Of a stretch of 40,117 nt of DNA, positions 17,120 to 25,205 are shown in pieces. Position 1 is the first letter of the stretch; the number at the start of each line of letters is the position of its first letter. The notes under the pieces were generated by a model that saw only the letters and a program-made list of their open reading frames with translations, was not told the origin of the DNA and searched no databases. The position numbers and the translations under genes are program-made. This DNA is from Clostridia bacterium (GTDB lineage Bacteria > Bacillota > Clostridia > Oscillospirales > Ruminococcaceae), in NCBI GenBank assembly GCA_026001145.1, contig BNZN01000004.1, forward strand, positions 1 through 40,117, written 5' to 3'.

Positions 17120-18505
17120 CTATCTCAAAAGATCAGCCGCTTTCGCTTCGTTGAGCAGCGCCTTGCCCACGGCGTTCGTCACCCAACCGTAAGTTCCGGA
17201 GAACTCAGACACAGATACAGACTCGTTTACAAGGTCGACATTCGAAAGCTCCTGCACACCAGATGCAATCTTTCCAAGTCCAGGTGTCTCGTCGGCAACC
17301 CCTAAGGTAAGCTCGCCAGCCGCTGGATCCATGGCCAAACGCGAGCCCTTCTCTTTTCGGAGATTCTGCGGGGCATCCACTTTCGCCACAGCAATCTTCC
17401 CTAAGATGACAGGTTCAGCGCCGTCCATCGCTGTGATGTCGCCGTCAGTGGCGTATTGTATGTGACTGTACCGCTGTACGTCCGGTATTCGAATGAGGCC
17501 AGCGTTCTGCGTCGTGCAGGGAACGGCCTTAAAGCCGATGTCGCAAAAGCCATCGTTACCTATGGCAATCCCTGGTCCGGGGCCGCCCAAGCCCGGGTCC
17601 GGCGGGTTGCCACCGGCGCCCCAACCGCCGACCGGTAGATCAGCTCTGTCGTTTCCGTTCGCGTGGTTGAGTCCCAGCGCACAATCCATATGGCTTGCCT
17701 TCCACGGCGGTTTTTTGTTCGTTGGATGCGGCAGGTTGGTGTTTGGCCAGCCAACAACCGCGTGACCGTCAAGCGTCGAGAGAAAGCTGTCTCTATGTTT
17801 TCGGGCAACACCGTCCGCAAAAACAGCACCTGGTGTCGTTATTTCCGGCCCCGCACTCCACTCGAAGTCTCCGAACCGAGTCAAAAGCGTCTTGGTCCCG
17901 TCAGCCGACGCGCCGTGCGGCGCCGCTAGCGCTCCTGCGCCGAACGCTGTCCCGACGGGCCGCGCGTTTTCGCGAGAAACGGGGACGACGAGTAACGCCG
18001 CCACCGCGTTCCCGCCACCCACCAGGACGCGACCGTTCGCGTCAGCAAAGTCTGCGGCTGCGATGGGTCCTCCGCCTGGGTGCAACGCCGCAACGTCCTG
18101 GTAAACGAGAACAACGTTCGCCCTCGGCGCGTTCGCCAGGTCTGGGTGAAGCGTGTGCAGCTTTTTCATGTCCTCGCCGGGCAGCAACTGAACATCAGCA
18201 ACCATGAAATGCCCCTCGCCCTCAATTGCAAGATTTTCTGGGATGCCGGTTTCTTTTAGGGCACATTCTGCTTGTGACTCGTGCAGCCTAGCTCTGCCCG
18301 CACCCCTGATGAATTGGTCTTGCCGAATGGCAGGCGCCGCATTTGTAGCTTTGCGGGAAATCCCGGAACTAGACCACGATCCCGTCCTTAGAATAAACGT
18401 CCCCGCCTTAAACGCGCCACTGTGCACATTCGCTCCATTGTGTGTGGCTACGTCTATCCCCTTTTTCAGTAATCTCATAGCACTTGAAACACTCTCTAAT
18501 GGCAT
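17120..18505 (-). CDS. flgE: FlgE-like hook protein with GC-rich middle
   Basis: The product is 461 aa; ATG 18505 follows AAAAGGAGAG. The ends match the axial family: NGANVHSGAFKA at the N-terminus (usual NNIAN-NT-GFK) and VQELSNVDLVNESVSVSEFS at the C-terminus, plus IPENLAIEGEGHFMV. Residues about 120-340 (roughly 17490-18140) are rich in Ala, Gly and Pro (for example GGWGAGGNPPDPGLGGPGPG). The DNA is visibly far richer in G+C there than in the neighbours. That part may be acquired or low-complexity expanded hook surface domain. By position after flgD and the TIGR02530 gene it is the hook gene, but similarity is weak. Confidence 0.65.
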   Translation of the reverse strand: MPLESVSSAMRLLKKGIDVATHNGANVHSGAFKAGTFILRTGSWSSSGISRKATNAAPAIRQDQFIRGAGRARLHESQAECALKETGIPENLAIEGEGHFMVADVQLLPGEDMKKLHTLHPDLANAPRANVVLVYQDVAALHPGGGPIAAADFADANGRVLVGGGNAVAALLVVPVSRENARPVGTAFGAGALAAPHGASADGTKTLLTRFGDFEWSAGPEITTPGAVFADGVARKHRDSFLSTLDGHAVVGWPNTNLPHPTNKKPPWKASHMDCALGLNHANGNDRADLPVGGWGAGGNPPDPGLGGPGPGIAIGNDGFCDIGFKAVPCTTQNAGLIRIPDVQRYSHIQYATDGDITAMDGAEPVILGKIAVAKVDAPQNLRKEKGSRLAMDPAAGELTLGVADETPGLGKIASGVQELSNVDLVNESVSVSEFSGTYGWVTNAVGKALLNEAKAADLLR

Positions 18506-18601
18506 TTTTATCTCTCCTTTTCGATTTTAAATTTTTTCATTTTTTGAAGTTTCTCTGTCGTTCAAAACTTCTTTGGGCTTCCTAAAAAGGTCCAGCCCCA
18601 A

Positions 18602-19060
18602 TTAACCAAAATAAAAACCCTTAATGTTGTCGACCCACACGCCGTCTTTGCCGTTGGCATCCAACACTGTTCTGATTACTTTATTTTCAGGAAACGCAAC
18701 AAAAACATTGCCGCATAACGAAAGACCAATCTGATCGTCGCCTTTGTACTTTTCTTTCCCTTTGTCGCACAAAGTACTAATCTTTTCTTCATCCTGTGCA
18801 GTCACTGTTATCCCACGTTCGGCAAGGCGCAGAATAGCGTGTTTCGTCCAGGTTATCCCGTGTTCGGAAGGCTCTTCCGCATGTTTCGACAATTTAACCT
18901 GTTGCTTTAAAGCAACAGCAAATGAATCACCCTTAGCACGCTTTGCACCAATGTTGTTTTGAACCCCACCAGGCGCAACACCTTCTACGCGACCGCTTAA
19001 ATTGTTTAAAATCTGCAGATCGTTCACGTCCAAACCCTTTGTTCTGTCAAAGCCGCCCAC
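18602..19060 (-). CDS. Flagellar operon protein (TIGR02530 type)
   Basis: The product is 152 aa; GTG 19060 follows AAAGGAGGG. The C-terminal two thirds match the small clostridial/bacillar flagellar operon protein: WTKHAILRLAERGITVT (usual SKHA--RL--R-I-LT), a KG...D motif (KGDDQIGL here), LCGNVFVAFPENKVIRTVL and DNIKGFYFG. It always lies between flgD and flgE, as here. Its function is not firmly known; a role in hook assembly is suspected from position. The 40-residue N-terminus is unrelated low-complexity sequence. Confidence 0.75.
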   Translation of the reverse strand: MGGFDRTKGLDVNDLQILNNLSGRVEGVAPGGVQNNIGAKRAKGDSFAVALKQQVKLSKHAEEPSEHGITWTKHAILRLAERGITVTAQDEEKISTLCDKGKEKYKGDDQIGLSLCGNVFVAFPENKVIRTVLDANGKDGVWVDNIKGFYFG

Positions 19061-19096
19061 GCTCTAATCCCTCCTTTCACTTGGCCTTTGGTAATT

Positions 19097-20005
19097 CTAA
19101 AGAATATTAGGCCCGTGCATCGCAGTCGCTCGATCAAGCAGATCTTTTAGTTCTCGTTCCCGTGCCGTCGCCTCTCGCAGAACTATTTTTTCCTGTTCAA
19201 CCGCTCTTTCCGCGTTTGTTTTTTCTTTCTTCCACAATGCCAGCTTCCGTTCCGCTAGCTTTTTATTCTTGTCAGTCGGCTTCGGTTGTTTCCCGATTGC
19301 GGTTAATCTTCGTTCTGCCACCTCGATGACTGTCAGTTGCTTACCGAGCAGCGCCTTCACATCGGCCAAAGCACGGGTTAACTCACCCTTGGCGGAAGCA
19401 ATCCGAACCTGTTCATCAGCGCCGATATCAACATCCTTCAATTCATCAACCACCAGCTTAGAATCGTTCAGTCTTTTCTCAATCGACCCCATTTTGCTGT
19501 TATAAAGCTGATTTTTTTGAGCTCTGGCTGCCTCATTTGAATCTCCCACAGCCATAATAGCAGAAATCGGGTATGCCTGCCCGTTAATAACAACCTTTCC
19601 CGTTGAAAGTTCAACAGAACTCACTATTCCACTTAATCCTATAAATTTCCCGGAAGCATGATCACGCTCCTTAACGACAACCTCCTTGTTAAGATAACCA
19701 AGAACGGCTTGCTGTCTGTTCAGCTTGTTAGCTTCAATGGCAGCTTCCGCGATTTTCTGCTGCGTCACTTGTTGCGCAATATTCACCGCTTTGGATCCAC
19801 CACCACCATCACCTCCGCCGCCTCCGCCGCCTAGAACACCATTGGCGGCCGAACCTTTTATTTCAGCTGCCACCAACCTAAACAGACTCCCTATGGAAAA
19901 CTCGCCATTCTTTTTGCCTTTTCTCGCATCAAGTTTGGTCTCTGCATCTACAAGGTCCGTTATGTATTGTGCTAGGTCTGCACTAGAGACCCTTGCCCCT
20001 GGCAT
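19097..20005 (-). CDS. flgD: FlgD-like hook scaffolding protein
   Basis: The product is 302 aa; ATG 20005 follows GGAGG. FlgD caps the growing hook. The middle (around residues 103-155) has the clostridial FlgD pattern YLNKEVVVKE, GIVSSVELSTGKVVINGQAY. The usual N-terminal FL-LL--QL--QDPL motif is not recognisable (ARVSSADLAQYITDLVDAET). A Gly tract (GVLGGGGGGGDGGGG) precedes the core. The C-terminal half is a long charged coiled coil (KKLAERKLALWKKEKTNAER) not found in ordinary FlgD. Assignment rests on position plus the core. Confidence 0.7.
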   Translation of the reverse strand: MPGARVSSADLAQYITDLVDAETKLDARKGKKNGEFSIGSLFRLVAAEIKGSAANGVLGGGGGGGDGGGGSKAVNIAQQVTQQKIAEAAIEANKLNRQQAVLGYLNKEVVVKERDHASGKFIGLSGIVSSVELSTGKVVINGQAYPISAIMAVGDSNEAARAQKNQLYNSKMGSIEKRLNDSKLVVDELKDVDIGADEQVRIASAKGELTRALADVKALLGKQLTVIEVAERRLTAIGKQPKPTDKNKKLAERKLALWKKEKTNAERAVEQEKIVLREATARERELKDLLDRATAMHGPNIL

Positions 20006-20033
20006 AAAATCACCTCCATTAAGTTAAATAAAT

Positions 20034-21524
20034 CTAGGGACTCACAGCAAACTTCGCGGTGCGCCTTTCAAACAAAATCTCGCTTTGTTTTTTTTCTTGT
20101 TCGTTTTTCTGACGATCAAGATTCTCTTTCAGGCCGCTTCCCGCCGCATCCTCACTGTGACTCGATTCGAAGCTGTTCGCGCTGGCAGTTTCAACCTTAA
20201 CGACGCAGCCTTCAAACTTCTGCTCAAGCTCCGGAATCTGCCTTTCAAGAAGCATCCTAGTCTGGTTATTCTCGGCCTGGATTTTAAGCATCGTAACCTT
20301 TCCGTTTTCCACAGAAATCTCAATCGCCAACTTGCCAAGCTCCTTGGGTTCCAGACTCATCACAAACTCACGCGACCCCGTCTGAATCGTACTTGCCACT
20401 TCTTCAACTTTGTCAACAATCTGCCTTGTGATAACCTCAGGCTCAATCGGCTCCGGCGTTGCTTCCATAGGTCCAAAATCAACCTGCCCAGGACCAATCG
20501 TATTTGTGCTATCCGGCTTCGACGCATCATGCTGCACATCAGCTTCAGAAGCTTGCGATTCATCCTGCGTCAAGTTAAGCTCAGGGCTCGTATCCTGCTG
20601 TTCCAACCCAGCTTCGCCAGAAACAAAATCAACCACGTTGTGACTCAGCCGCTCAACATCAGAAACGAGCTCGTCATTTCTCTTTGGCGTTGGCGGTTTC
20701 AACTCGATTTTTAGGTCACTTTCTTTCATAAACTCAACAAACTTACCCAACTCAGGTAACCCAAAGTCTTTGAGTTCTGTCTGCTGATCCAACAGCACAA
20801 CTTCCGTCAATTCGGCATTCTGCGATGTGTCTCTTCCAAGTTCCTGCACCACTGCCGCTTCAACATTCGCCAGTTTTTCAGAATTTTTCGGCTGTTCAGA
20901 AACACTCGGCACAGACGGGAACACAAATCCTACCACGACAGTTGCGACGTCACAGGACACAGGTTCTTTCTTTTCTTCATCAGCTTTTTCGTCCGACACC
21001 GGAATTTCGTCATCAACTGGCGTTTTGTCTGACACTCGGTCGCCAGAATTTTCGGGAACAGAAGGCAACAAGGCAACCTGTTGCTCCGCGGTAATCACTG
21101 GCTGTTCGTCCCCCTGGGACAACTGCGCATTTGCCTCATCGCTGGGCTTAAACTTAATGTCACATGCTTCATCGCTAGGCTTAAGCTCAACGTCACAAAC
21201 AGGCGAAAGCACAACAATTTCTTCGTCTTGAGCCTTGTCATCACGCGATAAGCCATCGTCCTTACAAGTCTTTCGAACATCAGCCTCTTTAACCTGATCA
21301 CATACATCAGCCTTATCAGCATCAGATTTCAGCTGCTGCTTTTCAGGCAAAGCACCGGAACCTACCACTTCTTGCCGTTCCCTTGAAAGTTCATTATTCT
21401 CACGGAAAGCAATCTGCATGTTTGCAACAAGTTCGCCAAAGCTCTGATCGCCCGGAACCTGCGGTTTTTCAGGCATAATACCCAACAAAGCAGTGCTCGC
21501 ACTCGCTCTTTCACATCCACTCAT
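20034..21524 (-). CDS. fliK: Flagellar hook-length control protein FliK
   Basis: The product is 496 aa from ATG 21524 (MSGCERASAST), which sits 7 nt after a perfect AAAGGAGGTGAG. The open frame continues upstream to 21563, but that start has no ribosome site. The first 370 residues are a long acidic Ser/Glu/Asp/Val-rich region with near-repeats (VELKPSDEACD / IKFKPSDEANA), expected of a disordered molecular ruler. The C-terminal domain (SLEPKELGKLAIEISVENGK, TRMLLERQIPELEQKF) is the conserved FliK_C fold that acts on FlhB. It lies between fliJ and flgD as usual. Confidence 0.9.
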   Translation of the reverse strand: MSGCERASASTALLGIMPEKPQVPGDQSFGELVANMQIAFRENNELSRERQEVVGSGALPEKQQLKSDADKADVCDQVKEADVRKTCKDDGLSRDDKAQDEEIVVLSPVCDVELKPSDEACDIKFKPSDEANAQLSQGDEQPVITAEQQVALLPSVPENSGDRVSDKTPVDDEIPVSDEKADEEKKEPVSCDVATVVVGFVFPSVPSVSEQPKNSEKLANVEAAVVQELGRDTSQNAELTEVVLLDQQTELKDFGLPELGKFVEFMKESDLKIELKPPTPKRNDELVSDVERLSHNVVDFVSGEAGLEQQDTSPELNLTQDESQASEADVQHDASKPDSTNTIGPGQVDFGPMEATPEPIEPEVITRQIVDKVEEVASTIQTGSREFVMSLEPKELGKLAIEISVENGKVTMLKIQAENNQTRMLLERQIPELEQKFEGCVVKVETASANSFESSHSEDAAGSGLKENLDRQKNEQEKKQSEILFERRTAKFAVSP

Positions 21525-21552
21525 TTTTCTCACCTCCTTTCGCTGCATCTTT

Positions 21553-21993
21553 TCATCCGCCAACGCTAAGATTATTAACGAACTCCTCGATCATTCGTTC
21601 TTCACGCTTGGCCAACGCCTTATTATACTCCAAAAAGTTCTTTTCGCGCAACTTTTCCAAAATCCGAACATCTTTGTTAGCTCTCACCACAACCTTTAAC
21701 TGTCTATCTCTTCGAATTTTCACCTTCGAAATTTCAACTTCCACAGCATCAAGATTCCTCATTATGCTGTGAATATAATCTTTGTGCAATTTAAATTTCA
21801 TCACTTCAATACCGCGTTTTGATTCTTCTTCAAAAACTGAATTAGCAACTTTAATGCTTTCCAACAGCTGTTCTTTTTTGCCTTCAAGTTTCAAAAGTTC
21901 CTGATTTATTTTGGCCAGTCTGCTCTGCTCAATCCCAAGCAATTGCCTTCTATATTCCAAAATCTTCTGCAACGAAAAACTAAATCCACCCAC
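21553..21993 (-). CDS. fliJ: Flagellar export protein FliJ
   Basis: The product is 146 aa, almost entirely coiled coil (FSLQKILEYRRQLLGIEQSR to ALAKREERMIEEFVNN). FliJ is the stalk-like partner of the FliI ATPase and an escort for chaperones. Its GTG start shares one base with the fliI stop (TAGTG), so translation is coupled. Length is typical. Confidence 0.9.
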   Translation of the reverse strand: MGGFSFSLQKILEYRRQLLGIEQSRLAKINQELLKLEGKKEQLLESIKVANSVFEEESKRGIEVMKFKLHKDYIHSIMRNLDAVEVEISKVKIRRDRQLKVVVRANKDVRILEKLREKNFLEYNKALAKREERMIEEFVNNLSVGG

Positions 21994-23303
21994 TAGGCAA
22001 GCACTTCCTTCATCGTGTTGACAACCTCTTCCCTACTAAAAGATTCCCCCACCTTTTGCTTCAAAAAAGTGTTCACTCGCTCAATCCTAAACACAGCACC
22101 ATCAAGTCTACTATTAGCTCCCGGTTTATATGCTCCTATTGTTATAAGGTCATAATTCGCATAATAAAGCGCCATGATTTCCCTTATTCTACCTGCCAAC
22201 TCATTTTCTTCCGGCTCAACAATGTCGCTCATAAGCCTACTGATGCTCGGCAGGATATCTATCGACGGATAGTGATTTCTGCTTGCTATGTCCCTCGAAA
22301 GAACAATATGCCCATCCACAATTCCCCTAACCGTATCCGATATCGGTTCATTAGTGTCGTCGCCCTCAACAAGCACTGTATATAAAGCGGTTATAGAACC
22401 CTTTTCAAAACTGCCCGCTCGCTCCAAAAGTTTCGGCATCGCCGCATAGATCGAGGGCGTATACCCTCGGGCAACTGGTGGTTCCCCGGCCGCCAACCCA
22501 ATCTCTCTTTGCGCCATTGCAAACCGCGTCAGAGAATCCATCATCAACAAAACATCTTTGCCCTGATCTTTAAAATATTCAGCAACGGCAGAAGCTGTTA
22601 ATGCACACTTAACCCTCATCATCGCCGACTGATCCGAGGTTGCGACCACCAAAATCGAACGTTCCATCCCCTCTTTTCCCAGGTCTTTTTCAATGAACTC
22701 CCTAACCTCACGACCTCTTTCACCAACGAGCGCAATCACATTAACATCAGATTTCGCATTTCTGGCAATCATTCCCAACAAAGTGCTTTTACCAACACCA
22801 CTACCAGAAAATATCCCCATCCGCTGGCCCTTGCCAATTGTCAACATCCCATCAATCGCCTTAATCCCAAAGTGAAGCACTTCTTTAATTCTGGATCTCA
22901 TCAACGGATTCTGATTTGTGGCTTCCACACTATATCGCTGTCCGCCGACCAACTCACCCTTCCCATCCATCGGCTTCCCAAGAGGGTTTATCACCCGACC
23001 GATGAGAGCATCACTAACAGAAATTTCAAGCTTTCTTCTCGTATTTTCCACCAAATAGTTAAAACCTACGCCATTCATATCCTCATATGGCACAAGCAAC
23101 ACCTTATCTGCCTTAAACCCAACGACTTCAGCAAGATAGACTCTACCACTCTTTTTATTTTCATATATCTTACAAACATCACCAATGCGTGCCCTCGGAC
23201 CGGTTGATTCAATAGTTAACCCAACAACTCTATCAACCTTTCCCAAAAAAGTATAAAATTCTTTATTCTTAATGGTTTCTTTGCACACCACAAAATCTAT
23301 CAT
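21993..23303 (-). CDS. fliI: Flagellum-specific export ATPase FliI
   Basis: The product is 436 aa. Walker A SGSGVGKST is at residues 166-174. GERGREVREFIEKDLG, VLLMMDSLTRFAMAQREIGL and GEPPVARGYTPSIYAAMPKL are all canonical for the F1-like export ATPase. It energises unloading of export substrates at the FlhA/FlhB gate. Start ATG 23303 follows GAGGA. All catalytic features seem intact, which supports a working export apparatus. Confidence 0.97.
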   Translation of the reverse strand: MIDFVVCKETIKNKEFYTFLGKVDRVVGLTIESTGPRARIGDVCKIYENKKSGRVYLAEVVGFKADKVLLVPYEDMNGVGFNYLVENTRRKLEISVSDALIGRVINPLGKPMDGKGELVGGQRYSVEATNQNPLMRSRIKEVLHFGIKAIDGMLTIGKGQRMGIFSGSGVGKSTLLGMIARNAKSDVNVIALVGERGREVREFIEKDLGKEGMERSILVVATSDQSAMMRVKCALTASAVAEYFKDQGKDVLLMMDSLTRFAMAQREIGLAAGEPPVARGYTPSIYAAMPKLLERAGSFEKGSITALYTVLVEGDDTNEPISDTVRGIVDGHIVLSRDIASRNHYPSIDILPSISRLMSDIVEPEENELAGRIREIMALYYANYDLITIGAYKPGANSRLDGAVFRIERVNTFLKQKVGESFSREEVVNTMKEVLA

Positions 23304-23312
23304 CTAAATTCC

Positions 23313-24212
23313 TCACGAGGTCATCTTCAACCTGCTCCTAATATTCCTGATTTGTGTCTCCGGACTCGCATCAACTAATTCTACCGGGGTATCAATCAGT
23401 AACACTTCCGCTTTTTCGTCATCTGCAACACTAATCTTCACGTTCTTAAGCTCTGCGACTGCATCCCCCAATAATCTTTCGTCACTTGCAAGCTTTTCCT
23501 TAATTTCGGCACTCGGAACCGTTAATGAAACCCACTTAAGCTCTCTGAAATCATTAAGCACTGCCTTAACAATGTTTACATAAACTTCATCATCTCTGTC
23601 AACAACCGTTCTTGTCACCTTTTGTGCTATATTGAACGCCAAATCTACCAATTTTCCTTCATATCTTTCCAGCGCATCCGACTGTTTTAGATTGATATAA
23701 TCAACAACACCCTTCAATTCAGCAATTGTTTCATCTAATTCCTGCTTTTTTTCTTCTCTTCCAACTTTTCGGCCAAGACTATATCCCTCTTCGTATCCAC
23801 TGCACATTCCAACCTTATAACCCTCACGCAACCTTTCCCTAAGCTCACGCTCCAACTTGACAAAATCTTTTTTCTTTTTGGCAATCAAAACGGCAGCGTC
23901 TTTCTCTGCTTTTTTGATTACCCTTCTGTATACCACCCTGGCATCACTCAAAAGCTTATCTACAACGGCCAAAAGATCCTTACTCGCCGCAACACTGGCT
24001 TTCGCCTCCTGCGCCACCTGCGCATCTTCCATCTCTTGGGCCTGTTTTTTGAGTTCCTCTATATTACTTGCTTCATAAGGCTCCACGCATCCGAAAATAG
24101 GGTCAAATTCACTACAAAAGACAACCTCCAAAACTTCCATCGGCCGAGCAGCGAGATCTTCCAGACTTTCTTTTGTTCGAGATAACTTTATAATCTTAGA
24201 CAACCAAATCAT
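23313..24212 (-). CDS. fliH: Flagellar assembly protein FliH
   Basis: The product is about 299 aa from ATG 24212 (MIWLSKIIKLSRTK), overlapping fliG by 17 nt; a TTG at 24230 is a less likely start. The long charged helical middle has a glycine-rich segment (EGYKVGMCSGYEEGYSLGRK VGRE, the usual EGY-EGY-G motif of FliH). The C-terminal domain (LVDLAFNIAQKVTRTVV, VAELKNVKISVADDEKAEVL) is the FliH/HrpE fold. FliH anchors and restrains FliI. Confidence 0.9.
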   Translation of the reverse strand: MIWLSKIIKLSRTKESLEDLAARPMEVLEVVFCSEFDPIFGCVEPYEASNIEELKKQAQEMEDAQVAQEAKASVAASKDLLAVVDKLLSDARVVYRRVIKKAEKDAAVLIAKKKKDFVKLERELRERLREGYKVGMCSGYEEGYSLGRKVGREEKKQELDETIAELKGVVDYINLKQSDALERYEGKLVDLAFNIAQKVTRTVVDRDDEVYVNIVKAVLNDFRELKWVSLTVPSAEIKEKLASDERLLGDAVAELKNVKISVADDEKAEVLLIDTPVELVDASPETQIRNIRSRLKMTS

Positions 24213-25200
24213 CCTTCCCAGACTTCTCAACCACTATCTCACCGGATCTTTCCAGGTTTCTTATTACCTGAACAATTTTCTGCTGCGCACTCTCCACATC
24301 CGAAAGCCTAACCTTGGTCATATATGAAATTTCTTCTCTTATTTCTTCCGCTATGCGCTGAGAGACATTCGAAAAAATATATTCAACGATCTCGTCGCTT
24401 GCCCCTTTCACAGCTAAGGCCAAATCGCGCCTTTCCACATCACGCAGAACTCTTTGAATATCACTAGAAGCCAGAAGAAGAACATCCTCAAACACAAACA
24501 TTCTCTTAATTATCTCTTCGCTGAGCTCCGGGTCTTTTTGCGCAATCCCTTCCAGAATGCTTTTCTCAACTTTAACATCAACACTGTTTATAACATCTGC
24601 AACATACCCAACACCATCCAACGCAGAGTTGCTGCCACCATACATAACATCTTTTAACTTTTGTGCAATCAGCTTTTCCATTTCTCTGAGCACATTCCGA
24701 GAAATTCTGCTTATCTTCGCTATCCTAGAAACCACATCCACCCTTTTTTCATTAGACAGCTTTGAAACAACCACCGAAACCTGCTCCGGCTTCGCGTTTG
24801 AAAGAATAAAAGCCACTGTCTGAGGATTTTCGTCCTGAATAATGTTCATCAAGGCTTTTTCATCGAGATTCTTTATTATGTTCAAAGAATTCGAATCCAT
24901 CATCTCTTCGATCTGCCGCAAATATCCATCTGCAACCTTATGACCAAAAGCGTCTTCCAACATCTGCCTTGCGCAATCCAAGCCACCCTCTGCAAACATT
25001 TTTTTAGACAAACACAGGGAATAAAACTCCTTCAAAGTTTCTTGAAGCATTTCGTCAGGAACATCACCGAGACGCGCAACTTCCAAGGTCAGACGCCTGA
25101 TCTCATCCTCACCGAGGTGCTTATAAATTTTGGATGCGTACTCCCGACCAATAGACACCACCACTATCGCGGCTTTCGTCTTTGAAGATAAATCAGTCAT
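24196..25200 (-). CDS. fliG: Flagellar motor switch protein FliG
   Basis: The product is 334 aa, full length. The N-terminal domain binds FliF (KTKAAIVVVSIGREYASKIY). The middle has NIIQDENPQTVAFILSNAKP. The C-terminal torque domain keeps the charged positions known from E. coli: Lys in AVKGA, Arg in SQRIA, a Glu-Glu pair (REEI) where E. coli has Asp-Asp, and Arg in KVRLSD. The tail SGKDDLVV is the usual end. FliG is the rotor part that contacts the stator, so the sequence is compatible with torque generation although no stator gene is nearby. Confidence 0.97.
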   Translation of the reverse strand: MTDLSSKTKAAIVVVSIGREYASKIYKHLGEDEIRRLTLEVARLGDVPDEMLQETLKEFYSLCLSKKMFAEGGLDCARQMLEDAFGHKVADGYLRQIEEMMDSNSLNIIKNLDEKALMNIIQDENPQTVAFILSNAKPEQVSVVVSKLSNEKRVDVVSRIAKISRISRNVLREMEKLIAQKLKDVMYGGSNSALDGVGYVADVINSVDVKVEKSILEGIAQKDPELSEEIIKRMFVFEDVLLLASSDIQRVLRDVERRDLALAVKGASDEIVEYIFSNVSQRIAEEIREEISYMTKVRLSDVESAQQKIVQVIRNLERSGEIVVEKSGKDDLVV

Positions 25201-25205
25201 CTTTC

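Noticed and set aside
17695..18207. 170-codon Arg-rich frame on the plus strand within flgE
   Set aside because: Long antisense frames are expected in GC-rich DNA; composition is that of a shadow and no start signal is present.
20085..20714. 209-codon frame opposite fliK
   Set aside because: It lies fully antisense to the acidic fliK region and reflects its codon pattern. fliK has the perfect ribosome site and conserved C-terminus.
24196..25200. Loss of torque residues in FliG (DDRSIQR-like region reads ASSDIQR)
   Set aside because: That segment is not the torque helix. The positions equivalent to E. coli Lys264, Arg281, Asp288/289 and Arg297 are kept (Lys, Arg, Glu-Glu, Arg), so FliG itself does not argue against rotation.
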